From positions 62,001 through 126,000 of the forward strand of contig NZ_JACHGW010000002.1 in NCBI RefSeq assembly GCF_014202505.1: a DNA stretch of 64,000 bases, written 5' to 3'. Shown here piece after piece: positions 8,195 to 15,453 of this stretch. A model generated the notes under the pieces. The model was given only the letters and a program-made list of their open reading frames with translations, had not been told where the DNA came from and ran no database searches. The position numbers and the translations under genes were made by a program. Position 1 is the stretch's first letter; every line of letters starts with the position of its first letter. This DNA is from Armatimonas rosea (GTDB lineage Bacteria > Armatimonadota > Armatimonadia > Armatimonadales > Armatimonadaceae).

Positions 8195-8428
8195 CTACTT
8201 AGGAGCGCCGCCCTGAGCCCCTTTCTTCATGCCGCCGGGGCCTGCGACTCCCGCAGCCTCAAAGGGATTCTGAGGACGGGTTGCACTTGCTGCCTCGGCT
8301 GGCAGGGGCTTTCCATCGCTGGTCTTGATCTCACCCAGCTTGGGGCCCGGATCTTCTTCTTTACTGCAGCCTACGACAAGGCTTCCGAGAAGAAGCGTGG
8401 TCAGGCCGAAAAGAGCTAGTTTTCTCAT
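8195..8428 (-). CDS. Small lipoprotein
   Basis: A 77-residue protein with a clear lipoprotein signal: MRKL, a hydrophobic core, then VVGC with the lipid Cys near residue 21. The mature part is a short Pro/Gly/Ala/Lys-rich disordered chain. It starts one base after the stop of the pseudopilin gene, so it belongs to the same transcript. Small lipoproteins of this kind commonly follow DUF1559 pseudopilin genes in this group. Its function is unknown. Confidence 0.75.
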   Translation of the reverse strand: MRKLALFGLTTLLLGSLVVGCSKEEDPGPKLGEIKTSDGKPLPAEAASATRPQNPFEAAGVAGPGGMKKGAQGGAPK

Positions 8429-8429
8429 C

Positions 8430-9350
8430 TTAGAATTGGGGGTTCCAGTACTGGTAGTAGTACGCGTTGCGGCTTGCATCGTAGGAGCAGCCCTCGAGGG
8501 TGTTGTACTTCATGCTCTTGGCATGGCCATCGCAGAAGCCGACATTCGCAAAGCCACGCTTGTTGGGGTTGACACTGGGATCAGACCGACCGCCGAAGTA
8601 GTTGGCGCTCTCACCCTTGTGGCGGTACCAGGTCCAGCCGTCACCCGAGCCACAGGGGCTTCCCGTGGGGCCTGCAGGCCAGACACCGCCGTTGCCGATC
8701 CCATTGGTCTGGGAACCGTCCCAGCCCCAAGCGCTCTCACCGACGAAGAGGAGGGTCTCCGCGGGGCGGGCGATTGCGGAGAGCTTGCCATTGGGGTGGC
8801 CGGAGATATTGACTCCCCAGTTGATGACATTGATGGAGATCGCCATCTGACCAACCATGGACTGGTAGACCTCTTCCACATCCTTGGCGTAGGTGCCCCA
8901 GGTGATTCCGTAGCCACCGGCGACAGCCTGCTGCCACTTGGTAGGTCCGATCTCAGGGCACTCCCCGATCTTGTAGTTCTTCAGGTAGGGCTGAATCACG
9001 CCGAAGAAGCCGATCTTGGAGTTGGCGATCTGCTCGGCGCGGGTGGCGCCGGGTGCCAGGGTCATGTTGTCCCAGTCCGGGCGGGCGCAGGGGTTCTCGC
9101 CGTAGAGGCAAGCGCCGTTGTTATCCATGCGCGGATAGGTCTCGTCGTAGTCCTGGGAGTACATCATGGCACCCAGACCCACCTGCTTGACGTTGGAGAG
9201 GCAGGAGATCTGACGTGCCGCGGCGCGTGCCTGGGCAAAGACGGGGAAGAGAATCGCCGCAAGAATCGCGATGATCGCGATCACGACGAGGAGCTCGATA
9301 AGTGTAAATGCCCGGCGCGTTTTGCCCAGGCTCTTGGTTTGATAAGACAT
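8430..9350 (-). CDS. DUF1559 type II secretion/pilin-like protein
   Basis: This 306-residue protein has a type IV prepilin leader: a short basic N terminus, then [19 protein letters not shown] with the conserved Glu5 after the expected cleavage site. A globular DUF1559-like domain follows. Near the C terminus a Gly-Phe-Cys-Asp-Gly-His motif stands where the H-x9-DG motif of the family is expected. The family is hugely expanded in Planctomycetes and Armatimonadota and is thought to build pseudopilus or surface structures. The start is fixed by the prepilin leader and by a GAGAGGG ribosome site just upstream. A promoter and a 170-base leader precede it. Confidence 0.93.
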   Translation of the reverse strand: MSYQTKSLGKTRRAFTLIELLVVIAIIAILAAILFPVFAQARAAARQISCLSNVKQVGLGAMMYSQDYDETYPRMDNNGACLYGENPCARPDWDNMTLAPGATRAEQIANSKIGFFGVIQPYLKNYKIGECPEIGPTKWQQAVAGGYGITWGTYAKDVEEVYQSMVGQMAISINVINWGVNISGHPNGKLSAIARPAETLLFVGESAWGWDGSQTNGIGNGGVWPAGPTGSPCGSGDGWTWYRHKGESANYFGGRSDPSVNPNKRGFANVGFCDGHAKSMKYNTLEGCSYDASRNAYYYQYWNPQF

Positions 9351-9520
9351 GACTACCCTCTCAGAACGATAGAGATTCAAAAAATGAGTGTTTCTGGAGA
9401 GGAAGAGCGGTCAGGCACACAAAGACACCCAACTGCTGATCCCTTAGGGTCTCCAGCAAGAACCGCTGTGTGTCTCGTTATGGGGAGGTAAACCACCGGA
9501 AGGTGGCTTCCTTGATTGTT
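9351..9520 (-). promoter_or_regulatory. Structured 5' leader of the pseudopilin gene
   Basis: The transcript from the promoter at 9527-9555 would carry about 170 bases before the start codon. It contains an 8-bp hairpin with a UUCC loop (9490-9509) and a second hairpin whose outer stem is TGCTG/CAGCA (9434-9458). A helix AGCGGT/ACCGCT (9462-9467 with 9406-9411) conflicts with a GACAC/GTGTC pairing (9470-9476 with 9423-9428). I could not match it to a known riboswitch. Confidence 0.45.
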
Positions 9521-9526
9521 GGCGAC

Positions 9527-9555
9527 AGTCTAGCGGAGAATCTTGGTTCTGTCAA
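9527..9555 (-). promoter_or_regulatory. Sigma-70-type promoter of the pseudopilin gene
   Basis: Minus strand: TTGACA (9555-9550), a 17-base spacer, then TAGACT (9532-9527). The -35 box is a perfect consensus and the spacer is optimal; the -10 box matches four of six positions. It reads toward the DUF1559 gene. Confidence 0.75.
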
Positions 9556-9578
9556 GGCATCTTAGAGGATTGAAAAAA

Positions 9579-10250
9579 TCACAGCGAGGAACAGGCAGTT
9601 CCTACAGGGGAGGACGGTCGTATCCGCCCCAAGCGCACCTCAATCTCGTCCTGGAGAGCCTTGGGATCGCTGAGCGACTCTCCCGTGGCACTGAGGCGCA
9701 GCGTCGTAAGCCAGGACTCGCGCTGGCGGTGGAAGATGGGGATCAGCCAGATGCCGCTACGGTGCTGGGGCTCACCGGGGAGAAAAGTCTCGCCCAGGTT
9801 AAGGCTTGTCCAGCGGTTAGCACAGGCACGCACGGCGTAGGCGGCGAGGGTCTTGCGGAGACGGCGTCTGGTCTCACGCCGCAGCTGGGCACCGATGAGC
9901 TCCTCGGCGATATGCTGGACCTTGCCTTCGAGAGGAAGATTAGGGCGTAGGCTCACCAGGGTCTCCTCCACGCGCTCCTCGATCCAACTGTCGAGCGCCT
10001 CTAGCTGGAGCTTGACCCAGCGGGCGAAGCCATTGCGGCGCTCACTGGCGCTCTCCGGGAGACGGATCGTGTCGCTGTAGAGCTGGAGCGCGAGCTCGTC
10101 CTGGATCATGTCGGCGGCGGCACGCACGAGCTGCCGCGACTCCGGGCGGCTCAGCCACGCGCGGAGCAGCATCAGGATCACCTGGGTCTCAGCATCGATG
10201 GGGGCCTGGGTGTCGAGGAGAGAGTCGGGGATATCAACGAGTGTTTTCAT
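9579..10250 (-). CDS. Hypothetical protein, 223 aa
   Basis: I do not recognise this protein. It is soluble, with no signal peptide. The N terminus is MKTLVDIPDSLLD, a strand-turn-helix typical of short DNA-binding or oligomerisation modules. The middle is strongly helical and rich in Arg, Glu and Leu (for example RRETRRRLRKTLAAYAVRA). The last 30 residues look disordered. It ends 24 bases before the -35 box of the pseudopilin promoter, and its 5' side is flanked by a long palindromic repeat, so it is probably transcribed alone. Confidence 0.6.
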   Translation of the reverse strand: MKTLVDIPDSLLDTQAPIDAETQVILMLLRAWLSRPESRQLVRAAADMIQDELALQLYSDTIRLPESASERRNGFARWVKLQLEALDSWIEERVEETLVSLRPNLPLEGKVQHIAEELIGAQLRRETRRRLRKTLAAYAVRACANRWTSLNLGETFLPGEPQHRSGIWLIPIFHRQRESWLTTLRLSATGESLSDPKALQDEIEVRLGRIRPSSPVGTACSSL

Positions 10251-10300
10251 GGCGTTTCCCCGTAATTATCTGGGGATCGCGCGGAAATCTTTAGGATGCC

Positions 10301-10427
10301 GCCCAATCGAATTGGGCGTCTGCAGTGGCGTTCCGCCGCAAAGCCCGTTCCGGGCTGGGGATTCCGTAGCCCGGAACGGGCTTCGCGGCTGAGGAACGAA
10401 GCCACTGCAGACGTCGGTTTTCAACCG
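10301..10427. repeat. Long quasi-palindrome, dispersed repeat
   Basis: A 13-bp arm CGTCTGCAGTGGC (10317-10329) is repeated inverted at 10401-10413. Inner arms AGCCCGTTCCGGGCT and AGCCCGGAACGGGCT face each other (10342-10356 and 10368-10382). A smaller palindrome GCCCAAT-cga-ATTGGGC precedes it (10301-10317). The right-hand part (ACTGCAGACG-TCGGTTTTCAACCGG) recurs near 20615-20640. The element extends into the end of the mannosidase gene. Confidence 0.85.
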
Positions 10428-13084
10428 GCGGCAAAAAGCCCGTTGCCCGTCCGAAGAATTTTTGGCTCGCCCAGTAGCGCGGTGTCCCACGGGAGCGAGT
10501 ACGGGACGCCCGGAAGCAGATCGAAGCAGTTATCCGCCACGGGCCGCTCACCGTCGGTATCCAAGCACACCCCCCACACAAAGACCTCCGAGCGCAGCGT
10601 GAGCACGCCCTCGTGCAGGGAAAGCACGAGGGTTGGGTTGGGGGCGAGTTTCAGCTCCTGAAAGCAGTGGAAGAAAACCCGGTGCTGGGCGACGGGCTGG
10701 TAGGTTTTATCGTAGAGCACCGCTTGGGCAAACTCGCCCGGTTTCCACGGACGGTGAGGGTCAAGTGTCGCAAGAAGAACCGTGCTGTTTGGGGGGATCA
10801 CCACGGAGCGGCTATCCTGTCTGGGATCGCAGGGACAGCAATCGGTTACCGTATCTATTTGCTCCATCAAATAGCCATGCCATTCTTGATCGGTCTCATT
10901 GATGCCGAAGACGCCAACCCCGTCTGGAGGAAGCTCAGGGTTCTCAAGAGGAGCACAGACCACACTCACGGGCTGGAAGGCTCGGCGCACTGGGTGGTAG
11001 GCGAGCTTCTTTCTTCGGTAGTAGTCCACGATAGTCCAAGAGTGGGTCGTGGGCCAGGAGTCGTTGTACATCCAGAAGATCGCGGCGGAGCTGGAGAACA
11101 TGCGGCGGCGGTAGTTGGTGATGTACTCGGTGAGGCCCTCGGCTTGGAGGAGCGCGGAGGCAAACGCGTAGGTCTCCCAGTCGAGCTGCTCGGCGTGCAG
11201 GCCGGTCCAGTGGGTGAGGGTCTGGTAGGCGCGTCCGGGCTGGCCGGGCGTCATGGGCTGCATGGCGTAGGGGTTGTCGTGGTGGTCCCAGGTGGGGGAG
11301 TTGAGCTGGCGCTGGCCCTCGGGGAGGAACTGGCGCAGGGTGGCGGGGCTCGATGCGCCCAAGACACCGCCTTCGTTGGGGAACCGATCCACATAGGTGC
11401 GATACTCCCACCAGTCGGTCGGGCCATTTTGGCGCAAGGAGACGCCCCAGGGGTGCTGGTCGCCCACGGTCGGGTCGGTGGGGTTCTCGTAGTCCGGCGA
11501 GTAGGGCGAGCTGATCCAGTAGAACGCGTAGGGGGCCTCGCGCTTGGCGATTTGGGGGAAATCATGATGAAACAGCGCGTAGTGCGGGTGCGTCCGAAAC
11601 TGCCTATCGTAGCCCCAGTTCCAGTCGCCCTCCTCGATCTCGTTGTTGCCACACCAGACCACGAGGCTCGGGTGGTGCGCGAACTCCCGCATCCCCCACT
11701 GCACCTCGCGCCGCGCCTCCGCCGCCCACTCCGGGTAGTCGCCGGGGTACTTGGCGCAGGCAAAGAGCAGGTCGTGCCAGACCAGAATCCCACGCTTGTC
11801 GCATAGCTCCAGCAGGTCGTGCCCTGCCCATGTCCCCCCGCCCCAGATGCGGAGCAGGTTGAAGTTCGCCCCCACGGCCAGGTCCACCAGCTCCTCCAGC
11901 CGCTCGGGTGTCACGGTGGAGTACAGCATGTCCGGCGGCACCCAGTTGCCGCCCTTGCAGAAGATGGGCTTGTTGTTGATCTTGAGGATAAAGTGCCTCC
12001 CCTCCTCGGGATGCGCCGACTGATCCACCTCGACCTTGCGAATCCCCACCTTGCGCAGGAGCTCTGTGTTCTCATTATCAATGGCGAGGAAGATACAGGC
12101 AGTGTACTGAAATGGCTCTCCATGACCGATTGGCCACCAGAGTTTTGGATTCGTGATCGTGACTTCCAGAAAGTGAGTTGAAATGCCTTTGCCAAGAATA
12201 AGCTGATCTTCATAGTAAGACTCATCGCCCTCAATGATTGAGAATTGAACAAACCCAGCATGCTCTTCTGAGCTGTTAATAGTTAGTTGCGCATAAACTG
12301 TTGCTTCAGAAAAATCTGGGTTTGGAATGGCATAGACTTGCAACTGAGTAATCTGAAAGGTGCCATACTCCAGCCTGACATCGCCTAAGATACCGACATT
12401 CATTAAGCGTTGTTGCCAGTCCCAGCCACGTTGCCACTGGCCTTTTCGCATCCAGTGATTCTTGGTGAGGAGCGAGAGTTGAGTGGTTTGGTAGTCCGCG
12501 CCGGGCTTGTCGGCGACGGCGTAGAGCCCGGCATCGAGGCGCACGACCAGCGTGTTTTCCTCGCCTTCGGGACGCAGTTTACCGGTGACATCGAAGCGTG
12601 CCGGACGGTGGGCGTTGGCGTGGCACCCGATTTCTTGGCCGTTGAGGTAGATCACGGCATCGTATTCGAGCAGGTCGAAGGTGAGGAAGACTTTGGCATC
12701 CCTCCCCCCTGCCCCCTCCCTTCCCCTGAGAGCCTCCTTCGTCGGCGGGAAGGGAGGGGGGGAACCCACCCCTCTGACTCCCCTCCCTTCGTCCCGACGA
12801 AGTCGGGTTTCAAGCGAAGGGAGGGGCTGGGGGAGGGATGCCGGTGTCACAAACACCTTCCGGTACACCCAGAACTGCTCCTCGACCCAGCGGGCTTTGA
12901 GGGAGTTGAGGCCGATGCGGGGATCATCGAGGAGGCCGTGGCGCATCAGGGTGGTGTGAACGGGCTCGGGGACATGGGCGGTGAGCTGGGTGCGGAGCGG
13001 GGCGGTCTCGGCGGTGAGAAACTGCGGGAAGTCGTCGTGCCAGGCGAGCGACCAGTCGCCATTGAGGGAGAGCGTCTGCGGCAT
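10421..13084 (-). CDS. GH2 beta-mannosidase
   Basis: This 887-residue protein follows the GH2 beta-mannosidase plan: an N-terminal jelly-roll (LNGDWSLAWHD; later YLNGQEIGCHANAHRPARFDV), immunoglobulin-like beta domains, and a TIM barrel with the stretch KGGNWVPPDMLY and the acid/base motif CGNNEIEEG (about residue 481). The candidate nucleophile is the Glu of PNEGG (about residue 571). It removes terminal beta-mannosyl units from oligosaccharides. There is no signal peptide. Three oddities are visible: an in-frame palindromic insertion at residues 81-130, a lower-GC middle section (about residues 218-341), and a C terminus (NGLFAAG-stop) encoded by a dispersed repeat. Confidence 0.9.
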   Translation of the reverse strand: MPQTLSLNGDWSLAWHDDFPQFLTAETAPLRTQLTAHVPEPVHTTLMRHGLLDDPRIGLNSLKARWVEEQFWVYRKVFVTPASLPQPLPSLETRLRRDEGRGVRGVGSPPPFPPTKEALRGREGAGGRDAKVFLTFDLLEYDAVIYLNGQEIGCHANAHRPARFDVTGKLRPEGEENTLVVRLDAGLYAVADKPGADYQTTQLSLLTKNHWMRKGQWQRGWDWQQRLMNVGILGDVRLEYGTFQITQLQVYAIPNPDFSEATVYAQLTINSSEEHAGFVQFSIIEGDESYYEDQLILGKGISTHFLEVTITNPKLWWPIGHGEPFQYTACIFLAIDNENTELLRKVGIRKVEVDQSAHPEEGRHFILKINNKPIFCKGGNWVPPDMLYSTVTPERLEELVDLAVGANFNLLRIWGGGTWAGHDLLELCDKRGILVWHDLLFACAKYPGDYPEWAAEARREVQWGMREFAHHPSLVVWCGNNEIEEGDWNWGYDRQFRTHPHYALFHHDFPQIAKREAPYAFYWISSPYSPDYENPTDPTVGDQHPWGVSLRQNGPTDWWEYRTYVDRFPNEGGVLGASSPATLRQFLPEGQRQLNSPTWDHHDNPYAMQPMTPGQPGRAYQTLTHWTGLHAEQLDWETYAFASALLQAEGLTEYITNYRRRMFSSSAAIFWMYNDSWPTTHSWTIVDYYRRKKLAYHPVRRAFQPVSVVCAPLENPELPPDGVGVFGINETDQEWHGYLMEQIDTVTDCCPCDPRQDSRSVVIPPNSTVLLATLDPHRPWKPGEFAQAVLYDKTYQPVAQHRVFFHCFQELKLAPNPTLVLSLHEGVLTLRSEVFVWGVCLDTDGERPVADNCFDLLPGVPYSLPWDTALLGEPKILRTGNGLFAAG
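12695..12842. repeat. 148-bp palindromic element with 14-bp terminal inverted repeats
   Basis: GGCATCCCTCCCCC (12695-12708) is repeated perfectly inverted at 12829-12842. Inside it, CCCTCCCTTC and GAAGGGAGGG recur several times in both orientations. It lies in frame within the mannosidase gene, encoding a Pro/Arg/Gly-rich loop between two strands of the first beta domain. There is no transposase, so if mobile it would be non-autonomous. Confidence 0.85.
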
Positions 13085-13126
13085 GGCCTAGGGTTCACCA
13101 CACCACAGACGCTCTCCTGCGTGGGG

Positions 13127-14704
13127 TTAGTAGGCACCAGGACGGTCCGCCCCTGAGCGCGCCGAGCCATCGCGGCGGCGGGTGACCGTGTTGCTGAGGG
13201 TGCCTTGGGGGATGCTGGGGCGGCTGGGAAGGTTGGCCCAGTCGAAGTCGGGGAGCGCGACAGCGGCGCGGGGCGCGAGGCTGGCTGCTGCTCGGAAGTC
13301 GGCGCTGAGCTGGGGATTGAGGGTGTTGAAGGCATTGTCCGCCGCGAGCTGGCCGGGGTTGCAAGTCGGGTTGCTCTCGCGGCAGCCCTCGTCACCCCCG
13401 ACCCCGAGCGGGGTCTCGACACCGCCGTTCCAGAAGATATTGCCGCGGATCTGGAGGTTGGTATCGGCGAGCGCGGGGTTGGGAGCGTTCACACCGCCCG
13501 TGTTGGCACGGGGGCCGTAGACCGCGAGAAACTGCTTGTCGCTATTGCCCGTGGAATTGGCAAAAATGTTATTGTACACAAAGACATTCCGGTTGCCAAT
13601 CGCGATCTCCGGCTCCCGCGCCAGCGTGCCCCAGCCGCCCGCATCGAGGCGCTCCCGGCAGTTCTCCGTCTCCCCATCGCACTCGTGGAAGCCGTAGACC
13701 ACCTCCAGCATGTGGCTCCGTGCGCCGCAACGGGTGGCCGTGTTGTAGGCCAGCAGGATGTTGTAGCCCCCATTGACCCCGAGCGCCGCGCCCTCGACAT
13801 CGTGGATCACATTGTTGACCACCTTGATATCGTAGGCCTCGTAGTGCACCCAGGGGAGGGTCATGTACTCGATCCCCGTGCCCTGGCCCGCCGTAAAGCC
13901 GCCCGTGCCCGCGTCGTAGAGCTCATTGCCCTCCACCAGGAAGTAGGCCGAGCCGCCCTTGAGGTACATCGCCCAGTCCTCGGAGTCATGGAGCTTGTTG
14001 TTGAGGAAGTGGCCGTACTGCACCCCAACACAGTCCACGGCGTTGTCGCCCGCGCCGGAGATATCCGAGTTTTCGACAAAGAGGTTCTGGGTCTGGTTTG
14101 CCTTGAAGGCCTCCTGCGCGAGCCGCCGCCCGGCGCAGGAGATGCGGCACTGGCGCACGAGAACATGATCGCAGCGCTCTAGGTGAAAGGTATCGCCCCC
14201 CTCGACCGTCTTGGTGATATTGAGCCCGATAAAGTAGACATAGCGGCAGCTCGCCATGTTGATATCCGAGAGATTGGCGGTTCCTGGCCCATCGACGGCA
14301 TTGAGGAGGATGGGGAACTGCGCCGTGCCGAAGCGCTCCTCCCAGTAGTTGGGAATCCCGGTGTGCGTTCCCGCCATCAGCTGAATCCGGTAGCCGCTCC
14401 CCGTGAGTGTCGAGCCGCGTGGGATACGGTTCCACGCCGCCGCGACCGTCCGCAGCGCCTGCCCCCGGCTCGCGCCGCTATTGCTGTCGTTGCCGCCGCT
14501 CGGGTCCACCCAGAGGTCGGTGACAGTCGGAGCGCCTAGGTCGTACTCGCGGCCCGTGGGGAGCATGCTACCGCCGCCGCTTGGGGGGGTAGGGAGAGTG
14601 GGCGTAGGGGTGGGAGTCGCGGTCCCACTGGGCTGGGGCGAGCCGCCCCCACAGCCCCAAAAGAGCCCGAGCGCGGCAAGGGAAAGAAAGAGACGCTGTA
14701 GCAT
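13127..14704 (-). CDS. Right-handed parallel beta-helix lipoprotein
   Basis: A 525-residue secreted protein with a lipoprotein signal (ALGLFWGCGGG, Cys near residue 18) and a Thr/Pro-rich linker. The domain starts with the DUF1565-like strand LWVDPSGGNDSNSG. Repeated coils follow (VYFIGLNI..., VLVRQCRI..., LFVENSDI..., FLNNKLHD..., FLVEGNELYD..., VFVYNNIF), typical of pectate-lyase-like beta-helices. Members include polysaccharide lyases and epimerases, but I cannot place catalytic residues. It sits 42 bases beyond the mannosidase start on the same strand, consistent with a role in polysaccharide use. Confidence 0.8.
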   Translation of the reverse strand: MLQRLFLSLAALGLFWGCGGGSPQPSGTATPTPTPTLPTPPSGGGSMLPTGREYDLGAPTVTDLWVDPSGGNDSNSGASRGQALRTVAAAWNRIPRGSTLTGSGYRIQLMAGTHTGIPNYWEERFGTAQFPILLNAVDGPGTANLSDINMASCRYVYFIGLNITKTVEGGDTFHLERCDHVLVRQCRISCAGRRLAQEAFKANQTQNLFVENSDISGAGDNAVDCVGVQYGHFLNNKLHDSEDWAMYLKGGSAYFLVEGNELYDAGTGGFTAGQGTGIEYMTLPWVHYEAYDIKVVNNVIHDVEGAALGVNGGYNILLAYNTATRCGARSHMLEVVYGFHECDGETENCRERLDAGGWGTLAREPEIAIGNRNVFVYNNIFANSTGNSDKQFLAVYGPRANTGGVNAPNPALADTNLQIRGNIFWNGGVETPLGVGGDEGCRESNPTCNPGQLAADNAFNTLNPQLSADFRAAASLAPRAAVALPDFDWANLPSRPSIPQGTLSNTVTRRRDGSARSGADRPGAY

Positions 14705-14784
14705 GGTGTTGTTTTGTGTTCCTCCAGGGCCAGTATCGGGGCGGAGCGCAACACAAACGCAACACGTTTTGTTTTAGGGGAGGG

Positions 14785-14802
14785 TGTGATCTCTATATCA
14801 CA
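14785..14802. promoter_or_regulatory. CRP/FNR-like palindrome
   Basis: TGTGAT-CTCTAT-ATCACA is a perfect 6-bp-arm inverted repeat in the gap between the divergent beta-helix and STAS genes. The half-sites are CRP-like, but the 8-base gap between TGTGA and TCACA is two longer than the CRP consensus. It is a plausible operator for a CRP-family or other dimeric regulator. Confidence 0.4.
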
Positions 14803-14898
14803 GGTCTACTGTCGGGGATGCGGTATTTTCCTCGCCAAGACACGGTGTTTTCGGGTGAGATTTACCTTAAGGCATTAATCTTGCAGCGTCTTCAAGAC

Positions 14899-15345
14899 AT
14901 GAACGACTTTGTGCTTTGCAATGCAGAGACCGGGGAGTCCCGTCCTGTCTTTTCGACACCCCGGCGTGGGCGGCCCACGGCGCATGTCCCCGATCACCTA
15001 CTCTGTGTGACCCAGAGCTGGACCAGTGATGGTTGCCTCATACTGACCGCCAACGGGCGTCTTGATCTCAATACCGTGCTCTCTTTTCGGGACAGTGTCT
15101 TCACCGGGCTGGGCGAGCGACCGAGCAAGCTGATTCTCGATCTGCGCCCGCTCCAAGTCGTGGAGGCGGCGGGGATCGCGACCCTGGTGACCCTCTCGCG
15201 GGTGGCGCAGCTGGTGGGGATTCCCTACGAGATTCGCTCGTCGCGCGAGCTGGAGTCGCTCTTTATCGAGACCGGGCTGGATCGCCTGATGAAGGCAGCG
15301 CCCCCCACCTCAGCAGAGATCGCCCAGAAGCTCCTGCTGTCGTAG
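14899..15345 (+). CDS. STAS-domain protein (anti-sigma factor antagonist-like)
   Basis: A 148-residue protein whose C-terminal 100 residues form a STAS domain: LTANGRLDLNTVLSFRDSVF, then LILDLRPLQVVEAAGIATLVTLSR. The position normally holding the phosphorylated Ser of SpoIIAA-type antagonists (D-S-S-G) reads V-E-A-A-G here, so classic phospho-regulation looks absent. About 40 variable residues precede the domain. The frame is open further upstream with another ATG at 14818, and neither start has a convincing ribosome site, so the N terminus is uncertain. No anti-sigma kinase lies nearby. Confidence 0.75.
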   Translation: MNDFVLCNAETGESRPVFSTPRRGRPTAHVPDHLLCVTQSWTSDGCLILTANGRLDLNTVLSFRDSVFTGLGERPSKLILDLRPLQVVEAAGIATLVTLSRVAQLVGIPYEIRSSRELESLFIETGLDRLMKAAPPTSAEIAQKLLLS

Positions 15346-15384
15346 GACGGGTTTGTATAGATTTCCTTTTCTCTAGACCTCCCA

Positions 15385-15417
15385 GCCGCCCGAAGCTCTT
15401 CGGGCGGCCTTTTTTTG
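15385..15417 (+). terminator. Rho-independent terminator after the STAS gene
   Basis: CCGCCCGAAG-ctc-TTCGGGCGG (15386-15408) is followed by CC and seven T residues. It ends the STAS transcript before the DUF1800 pair. Confidence 0.9.
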
Positions 15418-15453
15418 CTGAACTTCTCGGTCGGGGAGGGCGTCCACAAGGGC

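Noticed and set aside
9351-9520. c-di-GMP or other known riboswitch before the pseudopilin gene
   Set aside because: The conserved c-di-GMP-I bases are not present and the helix order differs; only an unclassified structured leader can be claimed.
12695-12842. Insertion sequence suggested by terminal inverted repeats
   Set aside because: Only 148 bp, no transposase and no visible target duplication; described instead as a palindromic repeat element.
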